A DNA stretch of 64,000 nucleotides from Lepisosteus oculatus (Eukaryota > Chordata > Actinopteri > Semionotiformes > Lepisosteidae), in assembly GCF_040954835.1 (NCBI RefSeq), contig NC_090698.1, positions 2,230,501-2,294,500 on the forward strand, in the 5' to 3' direction. The notes below the pieces were generated by a model. That model did no database searches. It was not told the DNA's origin and worked only from the letters and a program-made list of their open reading frames with translations. Made by a program: the position numbers and the translations under genes. Positions 1 through 10,682 of this stretch are shown here, piece by piece. How positions within the stretch are numbered: position 1 is the first letter of the stretch; every line of letters begins with the position of its first letter.

Positions 1-112
1 CCTGTACAGAGGAAGTATGTATGAACTGCAGCTGATTTTTGTCCTGGGCTCCTGCCAGTCCAGTCCAGTCCAGTCAGGAGTTTATCTGTGTCTCCGGCTC
101 TTTCTCTTTCAG

Positions 113-3100
113 ACTCGTTCAAGAAGCCCTGGGAGAAGGCTGCCACCATGCCCAGGTACAGGCTTGTTCTTAGTGATACTGAATATACTACTGAACCTTG
201 AAATGTAAAACTGCACCAGGCTGGGAAAAGATGGGGACCTCCCAGACATCTCAGCCAGTAGCGAGCAGGCGGAGCTCTGTGATCGCGGGTTCGAGCCTGG
301 GTCACGTGGCCTGCAGGCCGTGACCAGGGTTTCCCCGAGCCTGCGGTTCCTCACCGCTCCCTGTGTGCAGGCGCAGGGCTCACGGAGATGACCCAGACAG
401 GAAGAGACAGCTGGCTGGCCGTGCCAAATCATAGCCAGTAATAGCCGGTGTTAGAGAAATTAAAAGGAGCTCTTGTGTATACTTTTCCCTTCTTTAGGTT
501 TGAAAGAGAGGACAGAGGCCCAAGCCAGAATGAGTAAATGTTTCTCTTAATTACTACATACTGTTGGAAACTAACACTACACAGGAACTGTTCATATTTT
601 AACATGTAGCGCCTGGTTGCCTACAATAGGGGACGTTGCTCTTTTTCCCTGTAGAGCAGAGGAGGGGCTCAGGGGGTCTCTCCCAGACTCCACCGTCTGT
701 GCCCTCTGGCTGTAGTCTTGTCTGTCTTCTTCTGTCCTTCTGTCTGCACGAGGCTCAGGTGGGTTGACAAACCCTGCATGATGAGAAACAAGCCTGACAG
801 CGGTGCCACGATGCACTGGGCTCGTGTGCCTTTCATCACGCTCAGTGCCAGAGACACGCTGGGCACCGGGAATCAAACAGCCTGATCGGAGCACATGAGA
901 TTCTGATTGGAAACAGACAAAACCATCAAAGACTCTCATGAGCACACAGAACACATGAGAGCAGACAGTAACTTAATAAGAAATAAAGATCTAAAGTGGA
1001 TTTCAAAGACATCACATATGTAAGAAAAATACCTGGAAATTATTTTAAGTGAAAATGAAGAAGAATATTAGTATTATCATTAAGTTATAATTATTAAACA
1101 TGGTAATGATATAGTACATAAAAGCAGAAAGACTTAACAGCTGTTTGAGATGGAAGAATATTAATACTGCGTTTGTCTAACCAACACCAGTGGTGGTGGT
1201 GCTGGAGGCTTGGTCAGTGTACAGATCCAGGCCCTGCCCTGCCCTGTATCACTGAGCCACAGCCACAGCGGAGTGTGGGCTCTGTCCCTCCCGCGAGCGT
1301 CCCCGTGTGAGCATGTGTGTTCCTCTCAAACAGGAATAACTCCGTGCCAAAGAGCCTGGACTCCAGCAGCTCCCCGGTCAGCAGCAGCCCCAGGTAGACC
1401 GAGCTGGGCCGGCGCCCTGCTGCCAGGCTGCTGCATCTGCGCTGCTCTTCTGGGTTCTGGGCGCGAGCTGTGGTGGCTTTTTGTCTGGGGGGGCGGCTCC
1501 AGTCCCTGCAGTGTGGCCTGCGAGGGGCGCTGGGCTCAGGCCTCAGACCTCAGCGCCTGGCTGGCTGACCCCTGAGGGGCTCTGCTAGACCAGGTGTTTG
1601 CTGGATCTCTCTGCACACTGGCTGTCAGAAGCAGCCTGCAGGCCCGAGGATCCCCCTTTATCGTAGACCTCTGAGTCCAGCTGCGACACTCTTCCCCGCG
1701 TTCTGTGGCCAGTGTCAGTGTTGCTGCAGTGCCCAGACTGGAGGTTATCAAAACCTGTGCTGCTGTGCTGAGGCTGCAGAGTTGCTTTACCTGTGAGCAC
1801 AGGCACACCTGTGTCCGGACAGGCGTCCGTTTCGCTGCCTCTGTACAGGACAGAATGGCACTGGGCTCTGGATCCCAGATGTGCTGTGTGTGAGAAGTGT
1901 GCTGAGCTGTGCTGGTGTCCATCTGGTTGTCAAGGGTGGTGGTGGTGGGCGGGTCTGTGGTTGTTGGGTTGCCGTGGCGCTGGGTGTCTGTTGCCACAGC
2001 AGCGATGTGTTGCCATGGCGCTAGATGTCTGCCGCTGCGCCTGCAGATGTGCACGTGTGCTCGACGAGGAGATCTCTCAGGTGACAAGTTTGCAATGTCC
2101 TTCTCTTGTGTTGTCGCCCCCTGTCCCCTGGTCTGTGAACAGGGTGAAGTCAGCAGTCGGCACCAGCGATGGAGGCAGCGCTGAGGACTCGGATATGGAG
2201 CGCATCAAACAGGTGAGCACAGGATCTCTCTTCCCTCCAGGGGGCGCCTCCCCTCATCGTGTGCAGTGTGGGGGCTTGACCCCCCCCCAACCCCAGTTTC
2301 ACCCAGAACTCTCACCCAGACGTACCCCGGTTCTAGAAGACGAGCCAGGTATTCCCTCCTCCCTGTGCTCGACCCGGTGAGACGGTGAAGTCTTCACTGC
2401 ATATCCAAGGGAGGGGCTGTAGCCAGTGGCCACCCGCAGTGTTAGTCCAGCCTGGTCCCAGCGGCTCTGACCAAGAGTCTCCCTTTGTCCCCGCCCGCAG
2501 GAGCTGCTGGAGGAGGTGCGGAAGGAGCTGCAGAAAGTCAAGGAGGAGATCATTAGCGGTAAGCACTCACCCCTGTCTGCTGGCGTCCCTTGGAACTTGT
2601 GAGTGCAGGCTGCACCACCTGCCACACGGGGAAACGACAAGCTTTTGTGTTGTTTTCTTTTTAAAGAAAAAATAAGAATGCAGCAGCAAAATAGGAACCA
2701 GAGGGCACGAGTGGGGACTGTCCACCTGAATTTAAAACAGAAAAGAGGAGGCGCTTCTTTACACAAAGAGTGGTGGGAGTAGGCAACAAGCTCTTCAGCC
2801 ATGCTATTGAAGCCCGTACTCTGGCTTCTTTTAAAAAAACAGCTGGATGAGTTCAATTAATTACTAATTACTAATTGGTAACCTTTCTCCTGTGTCCTTG
2901 GCCTTTTCCCCTGCCCTGAGTAGTTATCTCTCTGTCTGAGCCTCTCAGGTGTGTGAATGCTAGACAGACCTTTCCAGTTTTCCGCTGTCTGCAGGGAGGT
3001 CGAATTTAAAGATGAAGATTAACCCCCAAAGCAGATTAAAAGAAGGATTGTCTTCTGTAAAGGAGTCCGCCTGTGCAAATCATGCAGCAGGGTTTTATAT

Positions 3101-3737
3101 TTAGTCCTTATTTAAAACTCCTCCAGGCCGCAGTCGGAGAGGCTAAGCCTTCTCTGGAGGAAGGTTCAGACCGAACTAAGGAGCAGCAGGGAGGAGAGCG
3201 TCTGTTTTTTTGCAACAAGGGGATGAATACATTCAGAGGGGTGGGGAATCTGCTCAGTTCATAAGATTTACTCCTCCGGGCAAGGATAAAATTTGGGTTT
3301 TATCCTTTTTCTTCAGAAGGTTTTTTTTTCCCGGCGGCATTCAGAACGATCCAGTGGAAACGATAAATACAGGCTGTTCTCTCTTGTCCCGTTCGATGAG
3401 CCAATAAATATACTGAAGGAGCACAACTGAGGTGACAGATTTAGAGGCCGTTCGGCTCATTTGCCCCACTAGATAGTAGACAGTTGATCCCAGCATCTCG
3501 CCCTGAAGCAAGTCAGTGAAGACCATGTGGGAACTTGTTCCACACTCCCGCAACTCATTGTGTAACAAGGTGCCTCTGTTATTCCGTTTTGAATACTGTA
3601 CACTTGCACTCCGTGATGTATATGTAGGTGATCCTCTGGGATGTGAAGCGTGGGGGTTCCTTCGCTCACTCTCTTCCTCGCTCTCTCCTTCCGTCACAGC
3701 ATTCATCCAGGAGCTGCAGAAGAGGGGCTCCTCGTAG
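113..3737 (+). CDS. vasp: VASP, 3' part (last five coding exons)
   Basis: VASP is an Ena/VASP actin-filament elongation factor that acts at focal adhesions and leading edges and works as a tetramer. The exons I place are 113-155, 1334-1393, 2143-2212, 2501-2558 and 3700-3737. All are bounded by AG/GT and phases agree throughout. They encode a PWEKAATMPR segment matching the PWEK(S)STLPR stretch of vertebrate VASP, a Ser-rich linker, and then the C-terminal tetramerisation coil: ERIKQ, ELLEEVRKELQKVKEEII, and the end AFIQELQKRGSS followed by TAG. The last residues resemble the VASP ending (RKRGSP) rather than those of EVL or ENAH. The EVH1 domain, proline-rich core and actin-binding motifs lie left of the window. 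Introns carry repeat fragments (about 2690-2855 and 3418-3610). Confidence 0.93.
240..305 (+). repeat. tRNA-like promoter remnant (SINE-type head) in VASP intron
   Basis: The stretch GGGTTCGAGCCTGG around 285-298 fits a pol III B-box. It sits at roughly tRNA-like spacing from an upstream GAGCAGGCGGAGC block. No tRNA cloverleaf closes, so this is more likely a decayed SINE head than a tRNA gene. Confidence 0.3.
2690..2855 (+). repeat. LINE-end repeat family B, copy 1
   Basis: Translated on the + strand, this reads RRFFTQRVVGVGNKL and then SFKK. It belongs to a family whose peptide FxTQRVxGVWNKLP...SFKK resembles the extreme C-terminus of non-LTR retrotransposon polyproteins. Seven more copies lie in the window. 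It sits in the last VASP intron. Confidence 0.7.
3418..3610 (-). repeat. LINE-end repeat family B, copy 2
   Basis: It shares the block TTGTTCCACACTCCCGCAAC (3537-3556) and the flanking 'GATCCCAGCATCTC' and host-end segment with the other minus-strand copies at 9200-9450 and 13820-14215. It is decayed, and no open frame persists. Confidence 0.65.
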
Positions 3738-5990
3738 TGGCTCAGCTGCACAGCAGGGACCTGCAGCACGCTGGAGGGAGCCTGGAGGAGGCCGGCACCG
3801 CCGAGCCCCAGCCGCCGAACCAGGCACCCCTCAACCCCACCCCCACCCCCACCCCCCTACCCCCTTCACCAAGACCAGACGGGGGGGCGCAGCCCAGAGC
3901 GGGCGGCTCTCGCCTCCCCGTACCCCGATTCTTCACGCGCGGTTTTAGAACCACTGCTGAGCCCCGCGACGCCCTCGGCAGCCGCAGAGCCGCTTTCGCT
4001 TCATTTTCTTAGCCGGGGGGGTGTTTTCCCATTCATTTCTTTACTGCGTTCCCCCCCCCTCCCCTGGGAAGGAGCCCCCTGTGCCGTGAAAGAGGGAGCG
4101 TGGGTCTCGCCTTCGTCCCCGCGCCTCCTGGCGGAGCTCGGCCGCACCCCTCGCAGCTCGCCCAGGTCGAGCCCCCTCCTGACAGAGCTCCGCGGGTTTG
4201 GACGAGGTCTGCAGGGAATACCGGGGCGGGCTTGACGCAGGGGGACCCGAGTGGGGACGCCCTCTCCGGCACTGGACTCCCGTTCCCAGATGGGACAGTC
4301 CTCTTCGTTCTTGAGTTCGAAGGAGAGCGGGGTGTCCGGGGCGGGTTGACCTTCAGTGCGCCTGTGCCAGTGGGGGGGTGCATGTGGGACCCCCCCAAAA
4401 AAGATGTTAAGTCAAGTCTTTAAGAAGCGCCAGCTCCAGACCCAGGGGAGCGCAGAGCTGGTCCTCTGTGCTCGTGGGTAATTCCGTCTGTTCGCTTCTG
4501 AGCTCCTTTCAGGGGCCTTACAAGTGTGGGGTCGCTCCGCCTTCCGCACGTAAGGGCTGGGATATTCCGGCTCCATGATGAGCCGAGAGCCGGCGAGGGC
4601 AGGACCTCCTTCCCGCTGGCGCCCCCTGCTGTTTGGAAGGCAAGGGGCCACGGCTGGAGAGAGGAGCACAGAAAGGGCGGGTCTAAGCTTGAACCCCAAC
4701 ATATCAAGAACTCAGGGATGAGCAGGGCACGGGTATGTGCCCTTCCTGTCCGACAGGCACGCTTGAGTCTCCAGCCTGTCCCCCCCCTCCAGTGGCTCGG
4801 GCCGGACCGGGCCTGGCCAGGGAGCCTGAGTCAGGGTTCCCACCACCACCACCCCCACGTCGGACTGCGGCAGTAAGGCTGTGCCTTTCCTTAAGCACGA
4901 AAAACTGGCGCACAGAAATCCAGACAATCGAAGGGAACGCACAGCTCTTCTGTCTAGTCTAGGACAGGGTAGCCTCGTAGCTATAGTCCAGTAACTTCAG
5001 TCCAAACTTTTGAACAGGTGAGGAGATTGACACGCAGCCCGCAGACGGACAAGAACCGCTTTTCTGTGCTATCATTCGTGAGCGCGCTTCGTGCTCCCCA
5101 GAACATTCCTGCTTTGCAATAGCGCCCATCTGGCTCCTCCGTAATCATTCCGAGCTGCGCGGGAAAGGATAAGGGGGGCCGGCAGTATTGTAAGAGGCCC
5201 CTGGCCAGCCGTTAGCCACAGGGCTGAAAGCTGTGCGCCCCTTTCTTCAGCAGGTATTAGGAAGCAGTTGTGGTGGGCACCCCAGTGTCCTCAGCTGGGC
5301 GGAGGGGCGCAGGGCAGCCTGTAATGCCAGGGGCTCGTCAGCACCCACACTGTGCAGTGTTTGTACAGCTTTGACAATCAGCTGAGAGGTCCAGGGGAAA
5401 CTTCGCTGGCGGCCTCTCCGTTTAGTGCCTGGCGGCTTCCAGGAACACGGGGATCGGGGATCACAGAGCTAGCTTCCCATCCCTCTGGCACGTCTCCCTG
5501 CCCAAAACTTTGGAAACGTACAAGAAAGCCCTTTCCTCTGACATGAGTGATGGCGTCTGCCCTGCACGTTGAACAGGGCTTCGTGCTGTGAATGGTGGAG
5601 CAGGCAAGGGCAAGCACCCCTCTTGAGCAGGGGGTGTGGCCTCACTGCTGCCCTCTTTGTGATGTCACGGTGATGTCACTCCCAACTGTAGCAGCAGGGG
5701 AGGAAGGGTGATGTCATAGTTCTAGGAATCCCATGGCAGGGTCACAGCTTGGGGATGGAGGTATTGACAGGCAGGTCAAAAACGAGGAAGACGCCGATGG
5801 CCAGGGCACAACGCGGAAACAGACCAGGGAACGCTTGCTGCCGGTTAAACCTGGATCAAGGGTGCCTTCTCCCGCATCGAAGGGCAGACTGGGAGTTCCA
5901 GCAGTGGTTCTAAACTTTGCTGTGCTTTTTTGTGTTTGTTTTTATACATGTATATTAAAAGAAGAAAAAAAGTTTTTTTTTTGCCACTCC
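3738..5990 (+). other. VASP 3' UTR and downstream flank
   Basis: The first kilobase after the VASP stop is GC-rich and C-tract-rich, with no second gene recognised. An ATTAAA hexamer at 5954-5959, followed by an A-rich and then T-rich stretch, is a plausible poly(A) signal; this would give a 3' UTR of about 2.2 kb. The assignment rests only on position and the hexamer. Confidence 0.4.
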
Positions 5991-6744
5991 TGCTAACTGC
6001 TTTTGAAATGATATATAATATAGTATATATAGAAATTTCTTTTTGAGGGAAATGAAAATATGATAAATGGTTTCTATTTTATTTGAGATTCATGGTGTAA
6101 GGTTAATGGGTATTTTTTTTGCTGCAATTGATTTTTTTTTAAATGGGTTTATTGTTTTTCTATTAGACTTTAGCCTTTTTACACTGAATTGTCGGAAGAA
6201 ACGTGTAGGAGACACTGGATATCAGCGACTGCCTTTATAGCCAAATACAGCTGCTTCCTATAACACACCCGAGTCCGTCTCTTCTTCGGCGCGCAGTGGC
6301 TCCTGTTGCCCCTGTGCTGCGGGCTGGCCTGGGGGAGAGGGGAGAGGGGCGGGGCGTTGATCCTGGGGGCAGGCCTGGGCCTCTCCCCTCTCCGCCTGGC
6401 AGCCCGACTCCAGCTGGGAGCAGACAGGGAGTATAAGTCTTCCACACCACATGGAATACTCCTGGGAAGGGTTCCAGCCTGGAGCACCGTCTGGGTGGAG
6501 GCTGCATGGTCTGGTCTCAACCCCCACATTGCTGTTCCACAGTTTCCACAGCCACGGTGTCCAGGTCCTGTAGTGTGTGTGTGTGTGTCCTGCGGTGGCT
6601 CAGATGCTTGATGTCAGCCTTAAGTCCTCAGTAATGATCACAGGCAATACCGACATTTCTTCACTGACAGCCCTGAAGTAAGCAAAAACAAAAATATATC
6701 GGTAATAACCTTGTTAAATACGTGCAGGGGTGCGATTATCATCA

Positions 6745-6830
6745 TTATAAATAATAGGTTTATTCCATGCTGAAAAAAAGAAGAAAACGGAACGTTTCGG
6801 CCGTGGAACCTTCTTCAGGTGTGACCTGCA
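6745..6830 (+). repeat. Unclassified repeat family C, copy 1
   Basis: This segment contains GGTTTATTCCATGCTGAAAA, then AACGTTTCGGCCGTGG and CTTCTTCAGGTGTG. The same string recurs at 29270-29345 and 47692-47745, always in this orientation. The reverse complement reads as a 'CCTGAAGAAGG...GAAACGTT' module. I cannot assign a class. Confidence 0.6.
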
Positions 6831-7427
6831 GCCCACAGATGCTGACATCAATGCAGATTCCGGAGGAAGAGCGGTATTCATTCCATTATCCTTCTGTTCA
6901 CCAGTGTCCGAGCATCCCTAAACACACTCACTCTACTCTTCTCTAGTCTTCTACAGACAGCGATGACCACCCAGTCTGTCCGCCTTTTACTCCAAAGGTT
7001 GTGCAAGTAAAGCCGTATGAAGATTTTCTCTTGATATTGTTGCTTTCCTGAGGTTTGGAAGCGCGGGGCTTACTGAGGCAGAGCCCTTTGGGGCTGTCGG
7101 CTGCTGTGCGAGGTGGACAGTGCTGGCCTGCTGGCCCCTGTCAGAGTCTGCAGTTCAGACAGGATGTTTAGTGAAGATGATTCCCCAGCGGCGGGCCCAG
7201 TTCTGTCTCCGTCTGCTTTCCCTTTTCCCGATTACTGGGAGCTGAAAGCCTTTGTAGGTATTTGGTCGTCACTGCGAACAGTCTTGTGGAATAAGGAGCC
7301 AGCTCCTTATCCCATACAGGGATAGTGATATTAGTGAACCTAGGGGACACAGCTGAAAACAGGAAGATTACTGTTCTGTCCCATCGCCTGGACACAGGTC
7401 CTGGACATCAATGCGTGGCACAGCACA

Positions 7428-7980
7428 TGCGCAGGGTGACCTGCTATATCCCCCTGCTGCTCACAGCCCACTGGGGCTCAGCAGGTGTGCGAGCCTGGCC
7501 AGGACCTGGAGGGGAGACTCCTGGGAAAGCTAAGGCTGCTGCTGGAAGAGGTGTTAGTGGGGCCAGCAGGGGGCGCTCACCCTGCGGTCTGTATGTGTTC
7601 TAATGCTACAGTATAGTGACTGGGACACTAGACTGTAAAAAAGGCCCCACCCTTTGGAAGAGATGTAAAACCAAGGTCCTGACTCTCAGTGGTCTTTAAA
7701 AATCCAAGAGCGTCTGTTGAAAAGAGTAGGGGTGTAACCCCTGTGTCCTGGCCAAATTTCTCTCTGGCCTTTTACAGTCATGGCCTCCTAATAACCCCCA
7801 TCTCTGAACTGGCTTCATCACTCTGCTCTCCTCCCCACTGAGAGCTGGTGTGTGGGGAGCGGACTGGAGCATCATCCAGGTGGGGCTGCACACTGGTGGT
7901 GGTGGTGGGGAGTCCCCATTACCTGTAAAGCGCTTTGAGTGGAGTGTCCAGAAAAGTGCTATATAAGTGTAAGGATATTA
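7428..7980 (+). mobile_element. 5S rRNA-derived SINE, copy 1
   Basis: The head (about 7436-7520) is a diverged 5S rRNA internal-promoter region, with GGCTCAGCAGGTGTGCGAGCC and then a degraded GAGGGGAGAC box. A body with GTGTTAGTGGGGCCAGCAGG follows. The tail is CTTTGAGTGGAGTGTCCAG...GCTATATAAGTGTAAG, which resembles fish L2/CR1 LINE 3' ends. The copy ends in an ATT/AGT microsatellite. Six copies occur in the window. Confidence 0.85.
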
Positions 7981-8040
7981 TTATTATTATTAGTAGTAGT
8001 AGTAGTAGTATTATTAGTATTATTATTATTAATATTATCC
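7976..8040 (+). repeat. ATT/AGT trinucleotide microsatellite
   Basis: Runs of ATT and AGT triplets directly follow the SINE tail. They probably grew from the element's simple 3' repeat. Confidence 0.9.
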
Positions 8041-8479
8041 CAATTGAGTCCAAGCAGCGAGCCAAATAGTTTATTGAATCAAGAACGTTACAAGAGAGAA
8101 GCACTTCATAAAAACATTAAGTGGATCCAGTTCAAATAAGGAACTACAATAAAATTAAAAGTACAGATTAGGCTAAGAGCAAAGAACATACTGTAGGCCT
8201 CTTCAGACAGCAGGCAGCGTTTTTCTGCAATAACCACAAGTGGGCGATAGTCCTACATGCGTCTATCGAAGGGTTGGATCCATATTTTTTAAATAATCCT
8301 TTCCACGAGGTGGAGTATTGAAGGTCTCCTGTTCACTCAAGCACCCCTGTCACATGATTAAGGTCAGTGAACGTGTTGTTTGGAATGACGAGAGTGACAG
8401 CCAATCGCATGGCTAAGATTCAAGCCAACCGGAAGAATTTGGGCTTGGGGACTGTACTAATTCTGATTGACAGCATATG

Positions 8480-8886
8480 TGTCCAATTGTCATTGAGTCT
8501 TTGTCTGGCGCGTCCAATAGGTTCCTAGAGCTCTGAAACAGGGGGCGGGTATTTTAAACTCCCGGCTGTTCGCCCGCTCTGTTCAACAGCTGTAACTGAC
8601 AAAATAAATAACAGACGGGATTTAAAGTCGATCAATGGATCTTGAGGTGATTTAAAATGAATCAGAGTAACACTAAATAATTATATTATTCCTTACTTTC
8701 CTTAGATTCTGCTTATTTTAAGGAAAGATAACTCTCCTGGATTTTTTTGCAGCCATTTGCAACGTAGAATCCCGTAGTTATAAACTTCAAAACGTTGATG
8801 CCACTCATTTTTTAGCTCTGAAAATCAAAGTTGTTGAGCTCCACTTTACTTTTTTTACTGGTGACTGACACGGATTTGGATAAAAG
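8480..8886 (+). promoter_or_regulatory. Candidate CCDC61 promoter and untranslated first exon
   Basis: CCAAT boxes lie at 8483-8487 and 8514-8518, with a GGGGGCGGG GC-box at 8541-8549. A short GC-rich block follows, and further downstream a good donor (AAAG|GTATGT) at 8886/8887. This would fit a CCDC61 promoter with an untranslated exon spliced to the coding exon at 10683. An acceptor such as the AG near 10658 would be needed, and I cannot prove the link. A second CCAAT pair sits directly before the ATG. Confidence 0.35.
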
Positions 8887-9194
8887 GTATGTTATGCGTT
8901 TTTTCTTTCTTTGATTTTACGTTCACAGAGCAATGCAGCCCCAGTCTACAGTCTACGTTACGATGGGATAATCCCATAAAGTCATAGTTACATGACTTTA
9001 TTGTCTTTTTACTTTCGTGAGATAGCCATTCGAGATGTAAATTCGTGACCCAGCGGCGGTCTAGTGTCCGGTCTGTTTTCTCTGGTTATCGGTCAGTCTT
9101 TCAGCCTGTGTTATCCTTCAGTAGAAATCATCTCAGCACTGTGACCGGGCTTGTCGATTCGGTTAGATCCATCCATATATAGAATGATTTACTC

Positions 9195-9450
9195 TGCAAA
9201 AACCTCAGAACATGAGCTCCAGACGACAGGAGACCTTTCGGCCTACCCAGTGTGTTAATAATCTAGGTTAGTCGTGTATTGATCCCAGCATCTCACGCGG
9301 AGCTTTCTTGAGAGAAGCCAGGGGTATCGGCTTCAACAGGCTGGGAAGCTTGTTCCACACCCCCACAACCCTTTGTGTAGAGAAGTGCCACCGGTTCTCG
9401 CTTTTAAATGAACTCTGACGTATGGTCCACCCGTGTCCTCGTGTTCCTAT
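9195..9450 (-). repeat. LINE-end repeat family B, copy 3
   Basis: It carries GATCCCAGCATCTCACGC, CTTGTTCCACACCCCCACAA and a segment matching the KLDRSAFK part of the family peptide on the minus strand. Stops interrupt it. Confidence 0.7.
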
Positions 9451-10620
9451 GTAGCTAGAGCTGAGATTTGGATGGGGCGCCCTGACTGATTTAGACTCAT
9501 GGTCGTCACGGTGTTGGTTGAGAATTTTGCATTAAATATTTGTGGTATCCCAAAAATAAAAACGAAACCTTTGCATGCCCCTCTCTGCTATTTAACGGAA
9601 TGGCAGAGTTATATTAGTTTTGCTGCTCGGAGGACTCCATCCAATTTGTGTCCGTTCATGTTTATTGTTTACTGTGAAAGGACCAGCTCGCAGAAGCTGG
9701 GCATTAGGCTTGTGAGAAGCCTCAGTGCAAATTGCCTTCAGTGATTTAAATGTCTTTATTGATGTAAGAATCCTTAAGGACTTGAATTAAGCATTTTGTG
9801 TTTTAAGTGGGAGTCTTTTAAATAGCTGAACATTAGTTTTGTGTTTGAGAAAAGTAAAAAAAATTCCAACGAATTACCTAGATTTTCAGAGCACAACAAA
9901 ACGTGATTCTGCCATACTCCTTGTGCAGTGTGTTTACTAAGTAAGTGTCCGCTGACAGTGTTTTCCGTCTGTCTGTCTTGCGTGAAGGGTTGGGGAATCC
10001 TGCTCTCCCAAGATCCCTGTGAAAAGAAGGGAGTTTGACTCGCAGCACAGCAGCTCTTTAGTAATACACCAGCTGCTGGTGAAACCTATTTGTATAAAAT
10101 CAAATTCAGTGCTGGACCTCTCAGTCCTGGTGCCTCGCAGTATGATGTTAAGTGTGGGTGTTTTTTTCTGCTGTAAGAACAGTTCGTACTGGAAGCTGGC
10201 ACTTTTAAATCCTGAAATGGATCACACTGCTATGCAGTAGGAGTCTATTGCCATCACTTTCCTGTTATTGTTGTGCGCTTGAACCTGACAGATCTTAGGT
10301 GTGTTTTTCCCTGTAGTATCTCCTGTAGGTTTCTGCATCAGCAATGTCAGTGTTTTTGTCAGTTTTAGTTTTAAACAGCTACTGTGAGAATAAACATAAC
10401 TGAATGTATAACGAGGTCCTTGAATCCAGTGCAGCATCGTGGATAGAGACCATCGCTAAAGGCAAAACTTTACATTTTGGGATATAAGTGCGTGATGAAT
10501 AGCTTAGAATACCAAGCACAGCATTAAGAAAAAACATATTCTAATGGGGGGGGAAATATTAAATCTAATTAGTTTCCATCTGCATGTTTATCGTGAGACT
10601 GCAATCTTTCACTCTGGCTC
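9451..10620. other. Non-coding stretch upstream of CCDC61
   Basis: This is AT-rich unique-looking sequence. The open frames at 9499-9744 and 10019-10240 lack splice context, domain similarity and codon bias, and I take them as chance. I see no further element here. Confidence 0.4.
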
Positions 10621-10627
10621 AGCACAG

Positions 10628-10671
10628 CCAATCAGCTTGCCCCCCTGCCTGGTGAGCAGAGCTGTCATTGG
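10628..10671 (+). promoter_or_regulatory. Paired CCAAT boxes at the CCDC61 start
   Basis: A forward CCAAT at 10628-10632 and an inverted ATTGG at 10667-10671 lie within 55 bp of the CCDC61 ATG (10683). They may mark an alternative proximal promoter, in which case the upstream exon at about 8.6-8.9 kb would not be required. Confidence 0.35.
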
Positions 10672-10682
10672 TGCGTGGAGCC

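Noticed and set aside
3628-4012. Overlapping Pro-rich frames after the VASP stop
   Set aside because: They are alternate frames of GC-rich 3' UTR with poly-C runs, and no splice or domain evidence exists.
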